Counted from the first letter of the stretch, positions 1-8,235 are shown. The stretch: 64,000 nucleotides of DNA from Nocardiopsis endophytica (GCF_027706725.1 NZ_JAQFWQ010000027.1:1-64000); one strand, 5' to 3'. Notes: generated by a model from the letters alone, not told the origin. Translations and numbers: made by a program.

Positions 1-694
1 TCGATGGCGGTGCGGATGATCTCCTCGGACGCCGCATCGCCCCAGGCCTGGAAGGTGAACCCGAAGGCGGACGAGGCGATCTCGGCGCCCCGGTCGGCGT
101 AGGCCTCGCGGTGGCGCTCCTCGTGCCCGGCGAGGTCCAGGCGCTGGGGAAGCTCCCTGCCGATCCGCTTGAGAGCACGGTCGGCCACACCGGACTGGGC
201 GGCGGTGACCATGATGTGCTCGGCCCGGCCCCGGTAGTCGGCCGCGTCCGGGTGCCGGTCGGCATCGCGCCCGGCCACGGCCTTCTCGACCATTTCCATG
301 ATCTGGGCGAGCTGGGCGAAGCCGATGCGCCCCTCCTCGGCCGCCGCGACGGCGTCGGGGTAGTCGTCCAGGTGGTCGGCCACGGTCATGATGGCGGCGG
401 CCTGGGCGGTGGAGCGGCCGTGCTCGCGCAGGAGCCCGGCCACGGTGGCGTGGCCGGTCCCGGCGAGGGCGCCGGTGGTGCGGATGCGGGCGGCCAGGCG
501 GGCCAGGGCCAGGTCGAGGGCGCCGAGCCCGGCGGCCAGCACCGCGAGCAGGTCGCACAGCAGGTGCTGGGCCCCGGAGGGGAAGTCCTCGGCAAGGGCC
601 CCGCGGGCCTTCTCAGCACGCCGGCCAGGCCGGCCTGGATGCGCTGGGCGCGCGATCCGGGCGGGGGCCCGCTGGTGTGCTCCTGGCTTGCCAT
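1..694 (-). CDS. DUF222/13E12-type (HNH nuclease family) protein, partial, apparent 5' frameshift
   Basis: The gene enters from the left edge, so its C-terminus, where an HNH nuclease domain usually sits, is outside the window. From about 612 down to 1 the minus strand has an open frame with strong GC3 whose translation (LARLAARIRTTGALAG, TVADHLDDYPDAVAAAEEGR, FGFTFQAWGDAA) looks like the helical DUF222 domain. That frame has no ATG upstream. The natural start, ATG at 694 (MASQEHTSG...RAQRIQAGLAG), lies in another frame. Restoring one base near 612-616 would join them as AGLAGVL-EKARGALAED. The alternative is a shorter protein from GTG at 542. DUF222/HNH genes are numerous and often decayed in actinomycetes. 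Function is unknown; a nuclease role is inferred from family habit only. Confidence 0.6.
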
Positions 695-841
695 ACCACC
701 AACGTTAGAACAGGGGTACGACAATTCGGGGGTTGTTTTCGAGCCTGTGGGAAAACCTCGTAACCCCAGGCCATGGGCGCCAAGATCATCCCGGGGCGAG
801 GCGCGGGGAGGCGGCCGGGGAGGCGGCCCGGGTGGTGGCGC

Positions 842-867
842 GGGGCCCTCACACCACCCAGGGCCCC
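842..867. repeat. hairpin, 8-bp perfect stem
   Basis: GGGGCCCT at 842-849 pairs with AGGGCCCC at 860-867 across a 10-nt loop. No T-run follows on either strand. Confidence 0.5.
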
Positions 868-936
868 GCCCCGCCCCCGCCCGCTGCCTTCCGGGCCCGG
901 CCCTGGGCTCGGGGCCTCCGGGAGCAATCCTGCGTG

Positions 937-977
937 GTGAAATCGACGCCCGATCTGCCTGAAAGCGTCGATTCCAC
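937..977. repeat. hairpin, 13-bp arms with one mismatch
   Basis: GTGAAATCGACGC (937-949) faces GCGTCGATTCCAC (965-977) with a 15-nt loop; 12 of 13 positions pair. It lies 40 bp left of the larger nested palindrome. Confidence 0.6.
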
Positions 978-1018
978 GACGCGGGTTGCCCGGACCCTTC
1001 TCCGGCTGTCCGGTATGT

Positions 1019-1191
1019 CCCCCTTCGCGATGATCTCGGGGAAGTCGGGGTTATCGTGTCCGGTTCAACCCCGACTTCCCCGAGATCAACACCGGCGCGC
1101 CCCGCACCGCCGTTCCCTTGTTGATCTCGGGGGAATGGACGCTAAAACCGGCCCGGTAGCGTCGTTTTCCCCGAGATCATCGCGAAGGGGG
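1019..1191. repeat. nested compound inverted repeat built on TGATCTCGGGGAA
   Basis: The outer arms, 1019-1043 and 1167-1191, are perfect 25-bp inverted copies. Inside, 1031-1052 and 1067-1088 form a perfect 22-bp stem with a 14-nt loop. A third copy of TGATCTCGGGG at 1122-1135 pairs with the right outer arm at 1167-1179, and within that loop GACGCTA (1138-1144) faces TAGCGTC (1157-1163). The word TGATCTCGGGG thus occurs four times in alternating orientation. There is no T-tract of the kind expected in a terminator, and no open frame explains the conservation. It could be a mobile non-autonomous palindromic element, a set of protein-binding sites, or a structured RNA. Confidence 0.8.
1031..1088. 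repeat. perfect 22-bp stem-loop
   Basis: Left arm 1031-1052 and right arm 1067-1088 are exact reverse complements separated by 14 nt. It is the strongest uninterrupted hairpin noticed in the window and forms the left half of the nested element. Confidence 0.85.
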
Positions 1192-1245
1192 CACCGGGTC
1201 GGTGGCCGCCGCGAACACGGGCGGCCACCCGCCCACCGAGCCGCG

Positions 1246-1687
1246 CCGCCCTCCCAAACCGCGAGGAGCCCGCCGCCCGGCAGGCAGGGCCGGGGAACCA
1301 CCCGGCTTGCTCCGTCGCCGCCATCGACGGCGACCACGCACACGCGCCGCGGCCGACAGCGCTGCGACGAGGGCCGCCGACCTGTCCTCGTCGCTGCTCT
1401 CCTCGCCACACTCCGGCGGTCCGCCGCCCGGCTGGGGCCCTGAAGCGGGGTACCAGCCCAGCCGCCCCGCTGGCCCCGACCGCGAGGGGCCCACCGCTCG
1501 GCTGGCGGGGCCGGGGAACCGCCCCGCTCGCTCCGTCGCCGCCCGCTCCGGTGACCATGCACGCGCCGGACGGCCGACAGCGCTGCCGCAAGGGCTGCCG
1601 ACCTCTTCTCGTTGCCGCCCTCCACCCCACACCCCGGCGGCCCTCTGCCCGGCCGGGGCCATGTAGCGGGGTACCAGCCCAGCCGCC
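1246..1687. repeat. two-copy imperfect tandem repeat, 221-bp period
   Basis: Copy 1 is about 1246-1466 and copy 2 about 1467-1687. Several landmarks recur exactly 221 bp apart: ACCGCGAGG at 1258 and 1479, CGGGGAACC at 1291 and 1512, and AGCGGGGTACCAGCCCAG at 1444 and 1665. Because 221 is not a multiple of three, a reading frame through copy 1 is shifted in copy 2, which argues against coding. Confidence 0.75.
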
Positions 1688-2006
1688 GCCCACCCGCACC
1701 ACCAGGACGTCCCTCTCCTCCTACTCGCGGTATCTGATGATCACGGCGGTCGGTGAATGCTGTTGGAGTGCGGTACCCATCACCTCGGGGGGTGGTCCGT
1801 GCCTCGTTGTCCAGTTCACTCTCCGCAAGGCCTCCGGTGGTGTGTGCTCGCGGATGAAGCGGCGCTTCACCTGGGCGGTCATGGCCGACCCCGACCGGGG
1901 CCCGGTGGCGGAGCGGCGCTGCCACCGCCCGCCGCACCCGGCCCCGGCACCCGCCCCCACCGGCCGCTCCCCGGTGTCCGCTCGCGAAACGTCCCCGCAT
2001 CGCTCT

Positions 2007-2012
2007 TAACAT
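2007..2012 (+). promoter_or_regulatory. -10 box of the FUSC gene, leaderless start
   Basis: TAACAT begins 13 bases before the GTG start at 2020. No Shine-Dalgarno sequence precedes that codon, so transcription probably begins at or next to it. Confidence 0.45.
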
Positions 2013-2019
2013 TGGTTGC

Positions 2020-4137
2020 GTGACGGACCAGGGGACTTCGGGCAGCGATACGGCCGATCCGGCGTCGGAGGCCGACGGCGCCGACTGGAATCCCCCCGCC
2101 CGGATGCGCGCACAGGTGTCGGCGCGCCCGCGGCCGCGGGTCGACCTCACCGCCCTCTTCGGGTTCGCCTCGGGCGGCTGGGCCTGGACGACGGCGGCCA
2201 AGGCCGCCATCGCCATGTCCTCCTCCTTCGCCCTCGCGACCCTCCTTCTGGGCCCCCAGGTCGGCACGCTCGCCGCCCTGGGGTCGATGACCGTCCTCTA
2301 CGAGAAGAACACCCCCTACGCCTACCGGGCCGTCGCCCTGGGCATGGTGGGGCTCGGGTTCGTCGCCGCCGTCGCCGCCGGCTCGCTGGCCTCCCTCAAC
2401 GCCTACGCCTCCGCCCTGGCCATCGGCGCCGTCGCCGGGGTCGCCACCTGGCTCTGCCAGGCCCTGCGGGTCGACAAGCCCGGCCCGCTCTTCTTCGTGC
2501 TGGTGTGCGCCATCTCCACGATCGCCCCCGGCGGGCTCGCCGAGGTGCCCCTGCACGCCGGGGTCGCCGCGCTCGGCGCCGCCGTGGGGTGGGCCGTGTC
2601 CATGGCCGGCGCCCCCGTCCGCAGCCGCCACCCCGAGAACCGCGCCGTGGCCGACGCCTTCCGGCAGCTCGCCGCGCTGCTGCGGGCCGTGGGGACGCGG
2701 GAGCTCGACCACGTCCAGCACGAGGCCTCACTGGCCGTCGCCGAGGCCTGGCGCATCGTCCTGCTGGGGCAGACGCGCGGCTACCGGGACACCGCCCAGG
2801 CCGCCCGTCTGCGCGCGCTGCTGCGCTGGGTGTCCGACATCCACCTCGCCGCCACCGACGTCTGCCTGGCCCGCACCGACCCCCTCCCCGAGGAGGCCGC
2901 GCGGTTCGCCGACCGGATCGCCGACGCCGTCGGCAGGCCCGAGCTCTGCCCTTCCCCCGCCGAACTCGACGAGGTGCGCAAGGGCCTGCGCCCGCGCTCC
3001 CTGGAATCGCGCCTGTACTCGCGCCTCGCGCGCGCCGCCCAGGCCGCCCGCAAGCCCACCCACGAGGACGACAGCCGCGGCCTCGAGCTCTACGACCAGC
3101 GCCACCCGCCGCTGCACAGCCTGCTGCGCTCCAGCCTCGACAAGGACTCGCTGATCGTCCCGACCGCGCTGCGCATGGGCATCACCGTCGCCGTCGTGGG
3201 CCTGGCAGCCCTGCTCATGGGCTTCGACCGGTTCTACTGGGTCTCCATCACCGCCACCTCGGTGCTGCAGGCGGGCAACGTCGTCCTGACGGTGAACCGC
3301 GGCATGCAGCGCGCGCTGGGGACCCTGATCGGCGTCGTCATCGCGATCGGCATCCTGCTGCTCGACCCGTCCCTGCCGGTCGTCATCGCCCTGGCCGCAC
3401 TGTTCCAGGGGCTCACGCAGCTCGTGGTGGCGCGCAACTTCTTCTACGCCAGCATCCTGCTCACCCCCATGGCCCTCCTGCTGGCGCACACGGCCGCCCC
3501 CCATCCGGTGGACGAGCTGGCGCAGGCGCGGGTCGTCGACACCGTCCTGGGCGCGGTCGCCGGGATGCTGGGGTCGGTGCTGCTGTGGCGGAAGGCCTCG
3601 GCGTCGCGCCTGCCCCAGATGATCGTCGACGTGCTCGACCAGACCCGCGCCTCGGTACTGGCCGTGCTCGACCCCGACGTGCGCATCACCCCCGAGCGCC
3701 GCTACGAGCTCCGCCGGGACCTGCGCGCCGCGCTGATCGGCCTGCGCGGCGTCTACGACAGCGCCATCGGGGACGTCCCCCGCGCGACCACCACACAACC
3801 CCTGTGGCCGGTGGTGGTGGCCGCCCAGCGCGCGGGCTACCTCGCGCTGTCCACGCTCGCCCTGGAGAACCCGCCGACGGCCTCGCAGATCACCCTGCAG
3901 CGGCTGGACCTGGCGTTCAACGAGCTGATGGCCGCGATGCGCGAGCGGCGCACCCCGCGCCTGGGCGCCCTGCCCCGGCTGGTCGACTACCCGCGCATCA
4001 ACATGGAGCTGCGCATGCTGTCCTCGTCCATGCGCACCGCCGTGGCCGAGGACGAGCGCGCCGCCGAACAGGAGCAGGAGCGCCGCGCCCAGCGCGAGCA
4101 CCGCCGCGCGCGCGAGGAGGCCGACGCCGATCTCTAG
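2020..4137 (+). CDS. FUSC-family integral membrane protein
   Basis: A 705-residue inner-membrane protein of the fusaric acid resistance (FUSC)/aromatic acid exporter type. Two clusters of hydrophobic helices lie around residues 60-180 and 375-500, the second starting IVPTALRMGITVAVVGL and containing FDRFYWVSITA, the typical FUSC_2 region. They are separated and followed by long charged cytoplasmic helical segments. The C-terminus is a basic and acidic Ala/Arg/Glu-rich coil. Family members are thought to export aromatic carboxylic acids or related compounds; the substrate is unknown here. The start is GTG at 2020, chosen because a TAACAT -10 box sits 13 nt upstream; the overlapping TTG at 2016 is in another frame. 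It stands alone, with its 3' end facing the cyclase-family gene. Confidence 0.8.
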   Translation: MTDQGTSGSDTADPASEADGADWNPPARMRAQVSARPRPRVDLTALFGFASGGWAWTTAAKAAIAMSSSFALATLLLGPQVGTLAALGSMTVLYEKNTPYAYRAVALGMVGLGFVAAVAAGSLASLNAYASALAIGAVAGVATWLCQALRVDKPGPLFFVLVCAISTIAPGGLAEVPLHAGVAALGAAVGWAVSMAGAPVRSRHPENRAVADAFRQLAALLRAVGTRELDHVQHEASLAVAEAWRIVLLGQTRGYRDTAQAARLRALLRWVSDIHLAATDVCLARTDPLPEEAARFADRIADAVGRPELCPSPAELDEVRKGLRPRSLESRLYSRLARAAQAARKPTHEDDSRGLELYDQRHPPLHSLLRSSLDKDSLIVPTALRMGITVAVVGLAALLMGFDRFYWVSITATSVLQAGNVVLTVNRGMQRALGTLIGVVIAIGILLLDPSLPVVIALAALFQGLTQLVVARNFFYASILLTPMALLLAHTAAPHPVDELAQARVVDTVLGAVAGMLGSVLLWRKASASRLPQMIVDVLDQTRASVLAVLDPDVRITPERRYELRRDLRAALIGLRGVYDSAIGDVPRATTTQPLWPVVVAAQRAGYLALSTLALENPPTASQITLQRLDLAFNELMAAMRERRTPRLGALPRLVDYPRINMELRMLSSSMRTAVAEDERAAEQEQERRAQREHRRAREEADADL

Positions 4138-4176
4138 CGCGGCCTCCCCGGATGCGCGCCGCCGACTCCGCCGCGG

Positions 4177-4842
4177 CTAGCCGTCGATGATGGCGAACGC
4201 CCGCACCGGGAAGGTCCCCATGCCGCGGACCTTGGCCGGGACCGCGAAGAAGCGGAAGCCCTCGGCGGGCAGCCGGTTGAGCATGCACATGTGCTCCACC
4301 ACCGGCACGCCCGCGGCCAGCAGCACCGAGTGGGCCGGGCGCGCCCCCTGGGCCGCCTCGGAGGTGTCGTCGATGTTGACCGAGTCGATGCCGACCATGC
4401 GCGCCCCCTGGTCGGCCAGCAGCCGCGCCCCCTCCTCGGTCAGGAACGGGTGCTCGGGGTCCCCGTACTTGTCCGTGCGCCAGTGGCGGTCCCAGCCGGT
4501 GCGGATGAGCACCGCCCTGCCCTGCACCGGGACGTCCGCGAAGGCCTCGGGCCCGACCTCGCGCGCGGGCGCGTCGACGACCGTCCCGGGCACGTCGGCG
4601 ACCTTCTCCAGGTCCAGGTCGGCCAGGTCGGCGCCGTCCCGGTAGCGGTGGGCGGGCATGTCGATGTAGGTGCCGGTGTTGGCGACCATGGAGATGCGGG
4701 TGATGCTGAACTCGGTCCCCGGGGCGTAGCTGCGCTGCGAGGCGTCGAAGGTGACGTGGTCCTCGATCTGCGGGCCCGGCAGCCCGGGATAGGTGGTCAT
4801 GTCGTGGGTGATCTGGTGGCTGACGTCGACGAACCGTCCCAT
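4177..4842 (-). CDS. cyclase-family metal-dependent hydrolase (kynurenine formamidase-like)
   Basis: A 221-residue protein of the cyclase family (PF04199), which includes bacterial arylformamidases and acts on amide or ester bonds with a metal in the active site. Signs are the N-terminal VDVSHQITHDMTTYPG, the family metal motif as NTGTYIDMPAHRY (usual form HxGTHxDxPxH), the later GIDSVNIDD and VVEHMCMLNRL, and the C-terminal FAVPAKVRGMGTFPVRAFA. The first His of the usual HxGTH motif is Asn here, so metal binding may differ. ATG 4842 is preferred over the longer GTG 4914 frame because AGAGGG lies just upstream and the protein then starts directly with the domain. The substrate is unknown; no other tryptophan-degradation gene is near. 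Confidence 0.82.
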   Translation of the reverse strand: MGRFVDVSHQITHDMTTYPGLPGPQIEDHVTFDASQRSYAPGTEFSITRISMVANTGTYIDMPAHRYRDGADLADLDLEKVADVPGTVVDAPAREVGPEAFADVPVQGRAVLIRTGWDRHWRTDKYGDPEHPFLTEEGARLLADQGARMVGIDSVNIDDTSEAAQGARPAHSVLLAAGVPVVEHMCMLNRLPAEGFRFFAVPAKVRGMGTFPVRAFAIIDG

Positions 4843-4929
4843 GTACGCCCTCTTCCCTCGGTCTGCGGCCGGGGCGGCCCGGCCGGGTCGTGACCGCTCC
4901 CTACCCCGGGCCACCGCGCCCGCCTCATA

Positions 4930-4939
4930 GGTCTAGACC
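4930..4939. promoter_or_regulatory. GGTCTAGACC palindrome between cyclase and acyltransferase genes
   Basis: A perfect 10-bp palindrome in the divergent intergenic region 4843-5096, within AT-richer sequence containing TAGACC and TAGTGT -10-like words on the minus strand. It may be a promoter or operator of the cyclase gene. Confidence 0.3.
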
Positions 4940-5096
4940 AACACTAGCGCCCGGGGCCGCCCGGCGCCCGGCGGTCCTCCCGGTGCGCGCCCCGCCCCGC
5001 GGCGCCGTTAAGGTTCCATATCGTCCGTACCGGCGCCGACCGGCCCGGACACCCGCCGTTCCCGCCCGCACCGACGACCAAGAGAGGGGCACCCGA

Positions 5097-5852
5097 GTGT
5101 CGCTGTACGGGGCCGCCAAGGCGGTCATCGCCCCCGCCACACGGACCCTGTGGCCGATCGAGACCGAAGGGGTCGACCACATCCCCGCCCGGGGCCCGGT
5201 CATCCTGGCCTCCAACCACCTGTCCAACATCGACCCCCTGTTCATCGGGGTCGCCGTTCCCCGGCCGGTGGTCTTCATCGCCAAGGAGGAGCTGTTCGCC
5301 GAGGGCAACGCGGCGCAGCGCACCTTCACGCGCGCGCTGCGCGCGATCGGCCAGCTGTCGGTGGACCGCAAGCCGGGCCAGAGCTCGCAGGAGGCGATGG
5401 AGAACAGCCTCGACGTGCTCCGCGAAGGCAGCGTGTTCGGCATCTTCCCGGAGGGCACCCGCTCCCCTGACGGGCGCCTGTACCGCGGCCAGACGGGTCT
5501 GGCGTGGCTGGCGCTGTCGTCGGGCGCCCCGGTGGTCCCGGTCGCCCTGTACGGCACCGACCGCATCCTGCCGCACGGCCGCACCGTGCCCGTCCTGCGC
5601 AGGGTCGGCATGCGCTTCGGTGCGCCGGTCGACCTGTCCCCCTGGGAGGGCGAGGCGGCCAAGGCGCGCTCCCGGCGCGCGGCGACCGACGCCATCATGG
5701 CCGCGATCCAGCGCCTGTCCGGCCAGGAGCAGGTGCCGCGCTTCGCCGCCACGGTCAAGGCCGAGCTCCAGGAGCAGCAGGAGCGCACGCGCGCGGAGTC
5801 CGCGGGCCGCCCCGCCCTGAAGGACCGCCTCCGGCTCGGGCGGCGGGGCTGA
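5097..5852 (+). CDS. 1-acylglycerol-3-phosphate O-acyltransferase (PlsC-like)
   Basis: A 251-residue acyltransferase of the LPLAT/PlsC superfamily, expected at the inner face of the membrane, where it would move an acyl group to lysophosphatidic acid in phospholipid synthesis. Motif I is NHLSNID (the HX4D catalytic pair) at residues about 40-46, followed by SVDRK, FPEGTRS (motif III) and VVPVALYGTD (motif IV). The C-terminal 40 residues are a charged coil. The reading frame is open further upstream, but GTG 5097 is preferred: AGAGAGGGG lies 8 nt before it and the protein then begins at the normal family N-terminus (SLYGAAKAVIAP). Actinomycetes carry several paralogues, so the exact acceptor is uncertain. 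Confidence 0.88.
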   Translation: MSLYGAAKAVIAPATRTLWPIETEGVDHIPARGPVILASNHLSNIDPLFIGVAVPRPVVFIAKEELFAEGNAAQRTFTRALRAIGQLSVDRKPGQSSQEAMENSLDVLREGSVFGIFPEGTRSPDGRLYRGQTGLAWLALSSGAPVVPVALYGTDRILPHGRTVPVLRRVGMRFGAPVDLSPWEGEAAKARSRRAATDAIMAAIQRLSGQEQVPRFAATVKAELQEQQERTRAESAGRPALKDRLRLGRRG

Positions 5853-6022
5853 GGCCGGGCCTCAGCAGGGGGATTCGCCCGTTCCGCCCACGCACACGCG
5901 TGCTCCGGTCTAGAGTGTGGCCACAGAAGACCGGTCCCCTCGCTCTTCCGGTCGCAGCGGGCCCGGCCGCGTCGTGCGGCCGGTTCGGCGGTTGCACGCG
6001 TGAGCGCGGAGGTGGATCGAAG

Positions 6023-6601
6023 GTGGCCCGGTTGAGCCGTTCGCTCTTCCCTGTCCTGCCCGAGGACGGCGTGTTCCGTGTCTACGGCCAGGGCGCCCGG
6101 CCCGACGCGCCCGGCACCCCCGCACCGCCGGGCGGGGAGCTCCTCGCCTGCGGGGACGACCACATGGAGCTGCGCACCCTGCAGGGGCGCGTCCCGGTCG
6201 GCGTGACCGTCGAGGAGTGGGACGGCCCACCGCGCTCCGACGTGCTGGACGCCGACGAGGGCGGCCCCTGGGAGGAGCGCGCGCTGGGTTCACTGCTGTT
6301 GCGCGGCCAGATCTCGGTGCGGGGCGGCGTCAACGGCAGCCCGGTGCGGATCCGCCTGGCCGGGGGCTCCGGCAGGTACGCGGCCGAGGTGCGGGCCCGC
6401 CACCGGCGGTCGGTCGCCGAGGACTGCGTGCGGCTGCTGCGCCGCCATCCCGACCCGCGCTGTGAGGGCTTCCTGGCCGCGGCGCGTATGCTCGGCGGTC
6501 GGGAGGCGTTCCTGATCCGCCTGTGGCCGCTGTCGGCCGCTGCGGACCAGCGCGCTTCGCGCGCGGTGGCGGTGAGGTACCCCACAGTCGTTTCGGGCTG
6601 A
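6023..6601 (+). CDS. hypothetical protein, 192 residues
   Basis: I do not recognise a family. The start is GTG 6023, with GGAGG 10 nt upstream (6008-6012). The sequence is soluble, with short beta-like stretches (VPVGVTVEEW, LLLRGQISVRGGV, VRIRLAGGSGRYAAEVR), a basic helix (ARHRRSVAEDCVRLLRR) and a C-terminus ending AVAVRYPTVVSG. No signal peptide or membrane segment is seen. A TAGAGT -10-like word at about 5910 may be its promoter. It lies between the acyltransferase and the ferredoxin reductase without overlap to either. Codon use is typical of the window, so it is probably a real gene. Confidence 0.6.
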   Translation: MARLSRSLFPVLPEDGVFRVYGQGARPDAPGTPAPPGGELLACGDDHMELRTLQGRVPVGVTVEEWDGPPRSDVLDADEGGPWEERALGSLLLRGQISVRGGVNGSPVRIRLAGGSGRYAAEVRARHRRSVAEDCVRLLRRHPDPRCEGFLAAARMLGGREAFLIRLWPLSAAADQRASRAVAVRYPTVVSG

Positions 6602-6716
6602 GTCCCGCCCCGTCGGCGCGTTCTTTCGTGCAGGGGCCGCGTGCGCGCCGCTGACGTGCGCCGACGCCCCGCGCTCCGGTCGCCGGACCCCGAGCGGCCG
6701 AGCGGAGAGGGCAATG

Positions 6717-6733
6717 CCTATCTTGGAGATAGG
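6717..6733. repeat. short inverted repeat CCTATC/GATAGG
   Basis: CCTATC (6717-6722) faces GATAGG (6728-6733) across 5 nt. It adjoins a second palindrome and the iron box in the unusually AT-rich leader of the ferredoxin reductase gene. Confidence 0.45.
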
Positions 6734-6734
6734 G

Positions 6735-6762
6735 TTTATAGGAAACCGATCCCTCCTATAAA
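6735..6762. promoter_or_regulatory. inverted repeat TTTATAGGA/TCCTATAAA overlapping a probable -10
   Basis: TTTATAGGA (6735-6743) and TCCTATAAA (6754-6762) are exact 9-bp inverted copies with a 10-nt spacer. The right half contains TATAAA, a plausible -10 box. The repeat abuts the iron box, so it may be a second regulator's operator. Confidence 0.5.
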
Positions 6763-6781
6763 TTAGGTTAGCCTCGCCTGA
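6763..6781 (+). promoter_or_regulatory. iron box (IdeR/DmdR type)
   Basis: TTAGGTTAGCCTCGCCTGA resembles the 19-bp DtxR/IdeR/DmdR operator (TTAGGTTAGGCTNACCTAA). The left half is a perfect match, the right half diverges. It starts directly after the TATAAA word and lies 87 nt before the reductase start, a typical repressor position. This implies iron-dependent repression of the reductase. Confidence 0.65.
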
Positions 6782-6867
6782 TTCACCGCGCCCTGGGGGC
6801 GTGGACGGCGGCCCGCGCGCCCGGCGGGACCGCGGACGACCCGGCGCGACGAATGGAGAAGGAACAG

Positions 6868-8235
6868 ATGACGCGACCACTGCGCGTGGGAATCGTGGGG
6901 GCCGGCCCCGCGGGGATCTACGCGGCGGACCTGCTCACCAAGGACGAGACCCTCGCCGCGGCCGGGGTCGAGGTCAGCATCGACGTGCTCGACCGGCTGC
7001 CCGCGCCCTACGGCCTGGTCCGCTACGGCGTCGCCCCCGACCACCCCCGCATCAAGCAGATCCAGTCGGCCCTGCACAAGATCCTCGACAAGCCGCAGGT
7101 CCGCTTCCTGGGCAACGTCGCCTACGGGATCGACCTCAAGCTCGAGGACCTGCACCGGCACTACGACGCCGTCATCTTCGCCACCGGCTCCGACCGCGAC
7201 CGCCCCCTGGACGTCCCCGGCATCGACCTGCCCGGCAGCCACGGCGCCGCCGACTTCGTCTTCTGGTACGACAGCCACCCCGACGTCGCGCCGCAGTGGC
7301 GGGTCGAGGGCTCCAGCATCGCCGTGATCGGCGCCGGGAACGTCGCGGTCGACGTCGCCCGCATCCTCGCCAAGGACGCCGACGACCTGCTGTCCACCGA
7401 CATCACCGACAACGTGCACCAGGGCCTGCGGGCCAAGGGCGTCACCGACGTGCACGTGTTCGCCCGGCGCGGCATCGCCCAGGCCAAGTTCACCCCCATG
7501 GAGCTGCGCGAGCTGGACAAGCAGCCCGGCGTCGAGGTGATCGTCTACCCCGAGGACTTCGAGATGTGCGACGCCTCCGTCGCCGCCGCCGAGGAGTCCA
7601 ACCAGGTCAAGACCAACGTCAAGGTCCTGCAGAACTGGGCCATCCGGGACCCCCGCGGCGAGCCGCGCCGCCTGCACCTGCACTTCCTGCACCGCCCCGC
7701 CGAGGTGCTCGGCGAGGACCGCGTCACCGGCCTGCGCACCGAGCGCATGGAGCTGACCGGCGACGGCGGCGTCCGCGGCACCGGCGAGTTCGTCGACCAC
7801 GAGGTGCAGGCCGTCTACCGCGCGGTGGGCTACCTCGGGTCGCCGCTGGCCGACCTGCCCTTCGACGAGGAGCGCGGCACCGTCCCGAACGCCGGCGGCC
7901 GGGTGCTCGACATGGACGAGCGGCACATGCCCGGCGTCTACGCGACCGGCTGGATCAAGCGCGGCCCGGTCGGCCTCATCGGCCACACCAAGGGCGACGC
8001 CCTGGAGACCGTCACCAACCTGGTGGAGGACCGGTCCTCGCTGCCCGAGGCCGAGGCGCCCGAGCCGGAGGCCTTCGTGCGGCTGCTCGAGGAGCGCGGT
8101 GTGCCCTACACCACGTTCGAGGGGTGGAAGCGCCTGGAGACGCACGAGGAGTCCCTGGGCGAGGCCGAGGGCCGCAAGCGCGTCAAGGTGCGCGAGCGCG
8201 ACGCCATGACCCGCATCGCCCGCGGGGAGGACTAG
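6868..8235 (+). CDS. fprA: ferredoxin/flavodoxin-NADP+ reductase, adrenodoxin-reductase type (FprA-like)
   Basis: A 455-residue flavoprotein of the adrenodoxin reductase/FprA type that passes electrons between NADPH and ferredoxin, feeding P450s or iron-sulfur enzymes. The FAD site is VGIVGAGPAGIYAADLL near the N-terminus, followed by APYGLVRYGVAPDHP, a hallmark of this family. A second dinucleotide fold is IAVIGAGNVAVDVARIL. Near the C-terminus MPGVYATGWIKRGPVGLIGH completes the FAD domain. ATG 6868 is preferred over in-frame ATG 6853 because GAGAAGGA lies 5-12 nt before it. The leader contains an iron box, suggesting expression rises when iron is scarce. No ferredoxin gene is adjacent; a P450 lies 50 kb away in this window. 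Confidence 0.88.
   Translation: MTRPLRVGIVGAGPAGIYAADLLTKDETLAAAGVEVSIDVLDRLPAPYGLVRYGVAPDHPRIKQIQSALHKILDKPQVRFLGNVAYGIDLKLEDLHRHYDAVIFATGSDRDRPLDVPGIDLPGSHGAADFVFWYDSHPDVAPQWRVEGSSIAVIGAGNVAVDVARILAKDADDLLSTDITDNVHQGLRAKGVTDVHVFARRGIAQAKFTPMELRELDKQPGVEVIVYPEDFEMCDASVAAAEESNQVKTNVKVLQNWAIRDPRGEPRRLHLHFLHRPAEVLGEDRVTGLRTERMELTGDGGVRGTGEFVDHEVQAVYRAVGYLGSPLADLPFDEERGTVPNAGGRVLDMDERHMPGVYATGWIKRGPVGLIGHTKGDALETVTNLVEDRSSLPEAEAPEPEAFVRLLEERGVPYTTFEGWKRLETHEESLGEAEGRKRVKVRERDAMTRIARGED

Larger units (their letters stand above)
695..2019. other. 1.3-kb region without a convincing gene, rich in repeats
   Basis: The open frames here do not show a family signature, do not start with a ribosome site, and run across repeats in shifting frames. 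The stretch holds hairpins at 842-867 and 937-977, a nested inverted repeat at 1019-1191, a two-copy 221-bp tandem repeat at 1246-1687, and the -10 box of the FUSC gene at its right end. The only small frame with any appeal is minus 1721-1881 (MTAQVKRRF..., 53 residues), but its third-position GC is much lower than in the neighbouring genes. Confidence 0.6.

Noticed and set aside
1031-1088. tRNA-like hairpin (GGTTCAACCCC resembles a T-loop)
   Set aside because: The sequence is a simple 22-bp stem-loop with no cloverleaf or anticodon arm.
1721-1881. Small minus-strand frame MTAQVKRRFIREHT...
   Set aside because: No family recognised and third-position GC well below the neighbouring genes.
1086-2267. 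Long minus-strand open frame across the repeat region
   Set aside because: Low-complexity Arg/Gly/Ala content, runs through the 221-bp repeats with changing frame relation, overlaps the FUSC gene start, and has no ribosome site.
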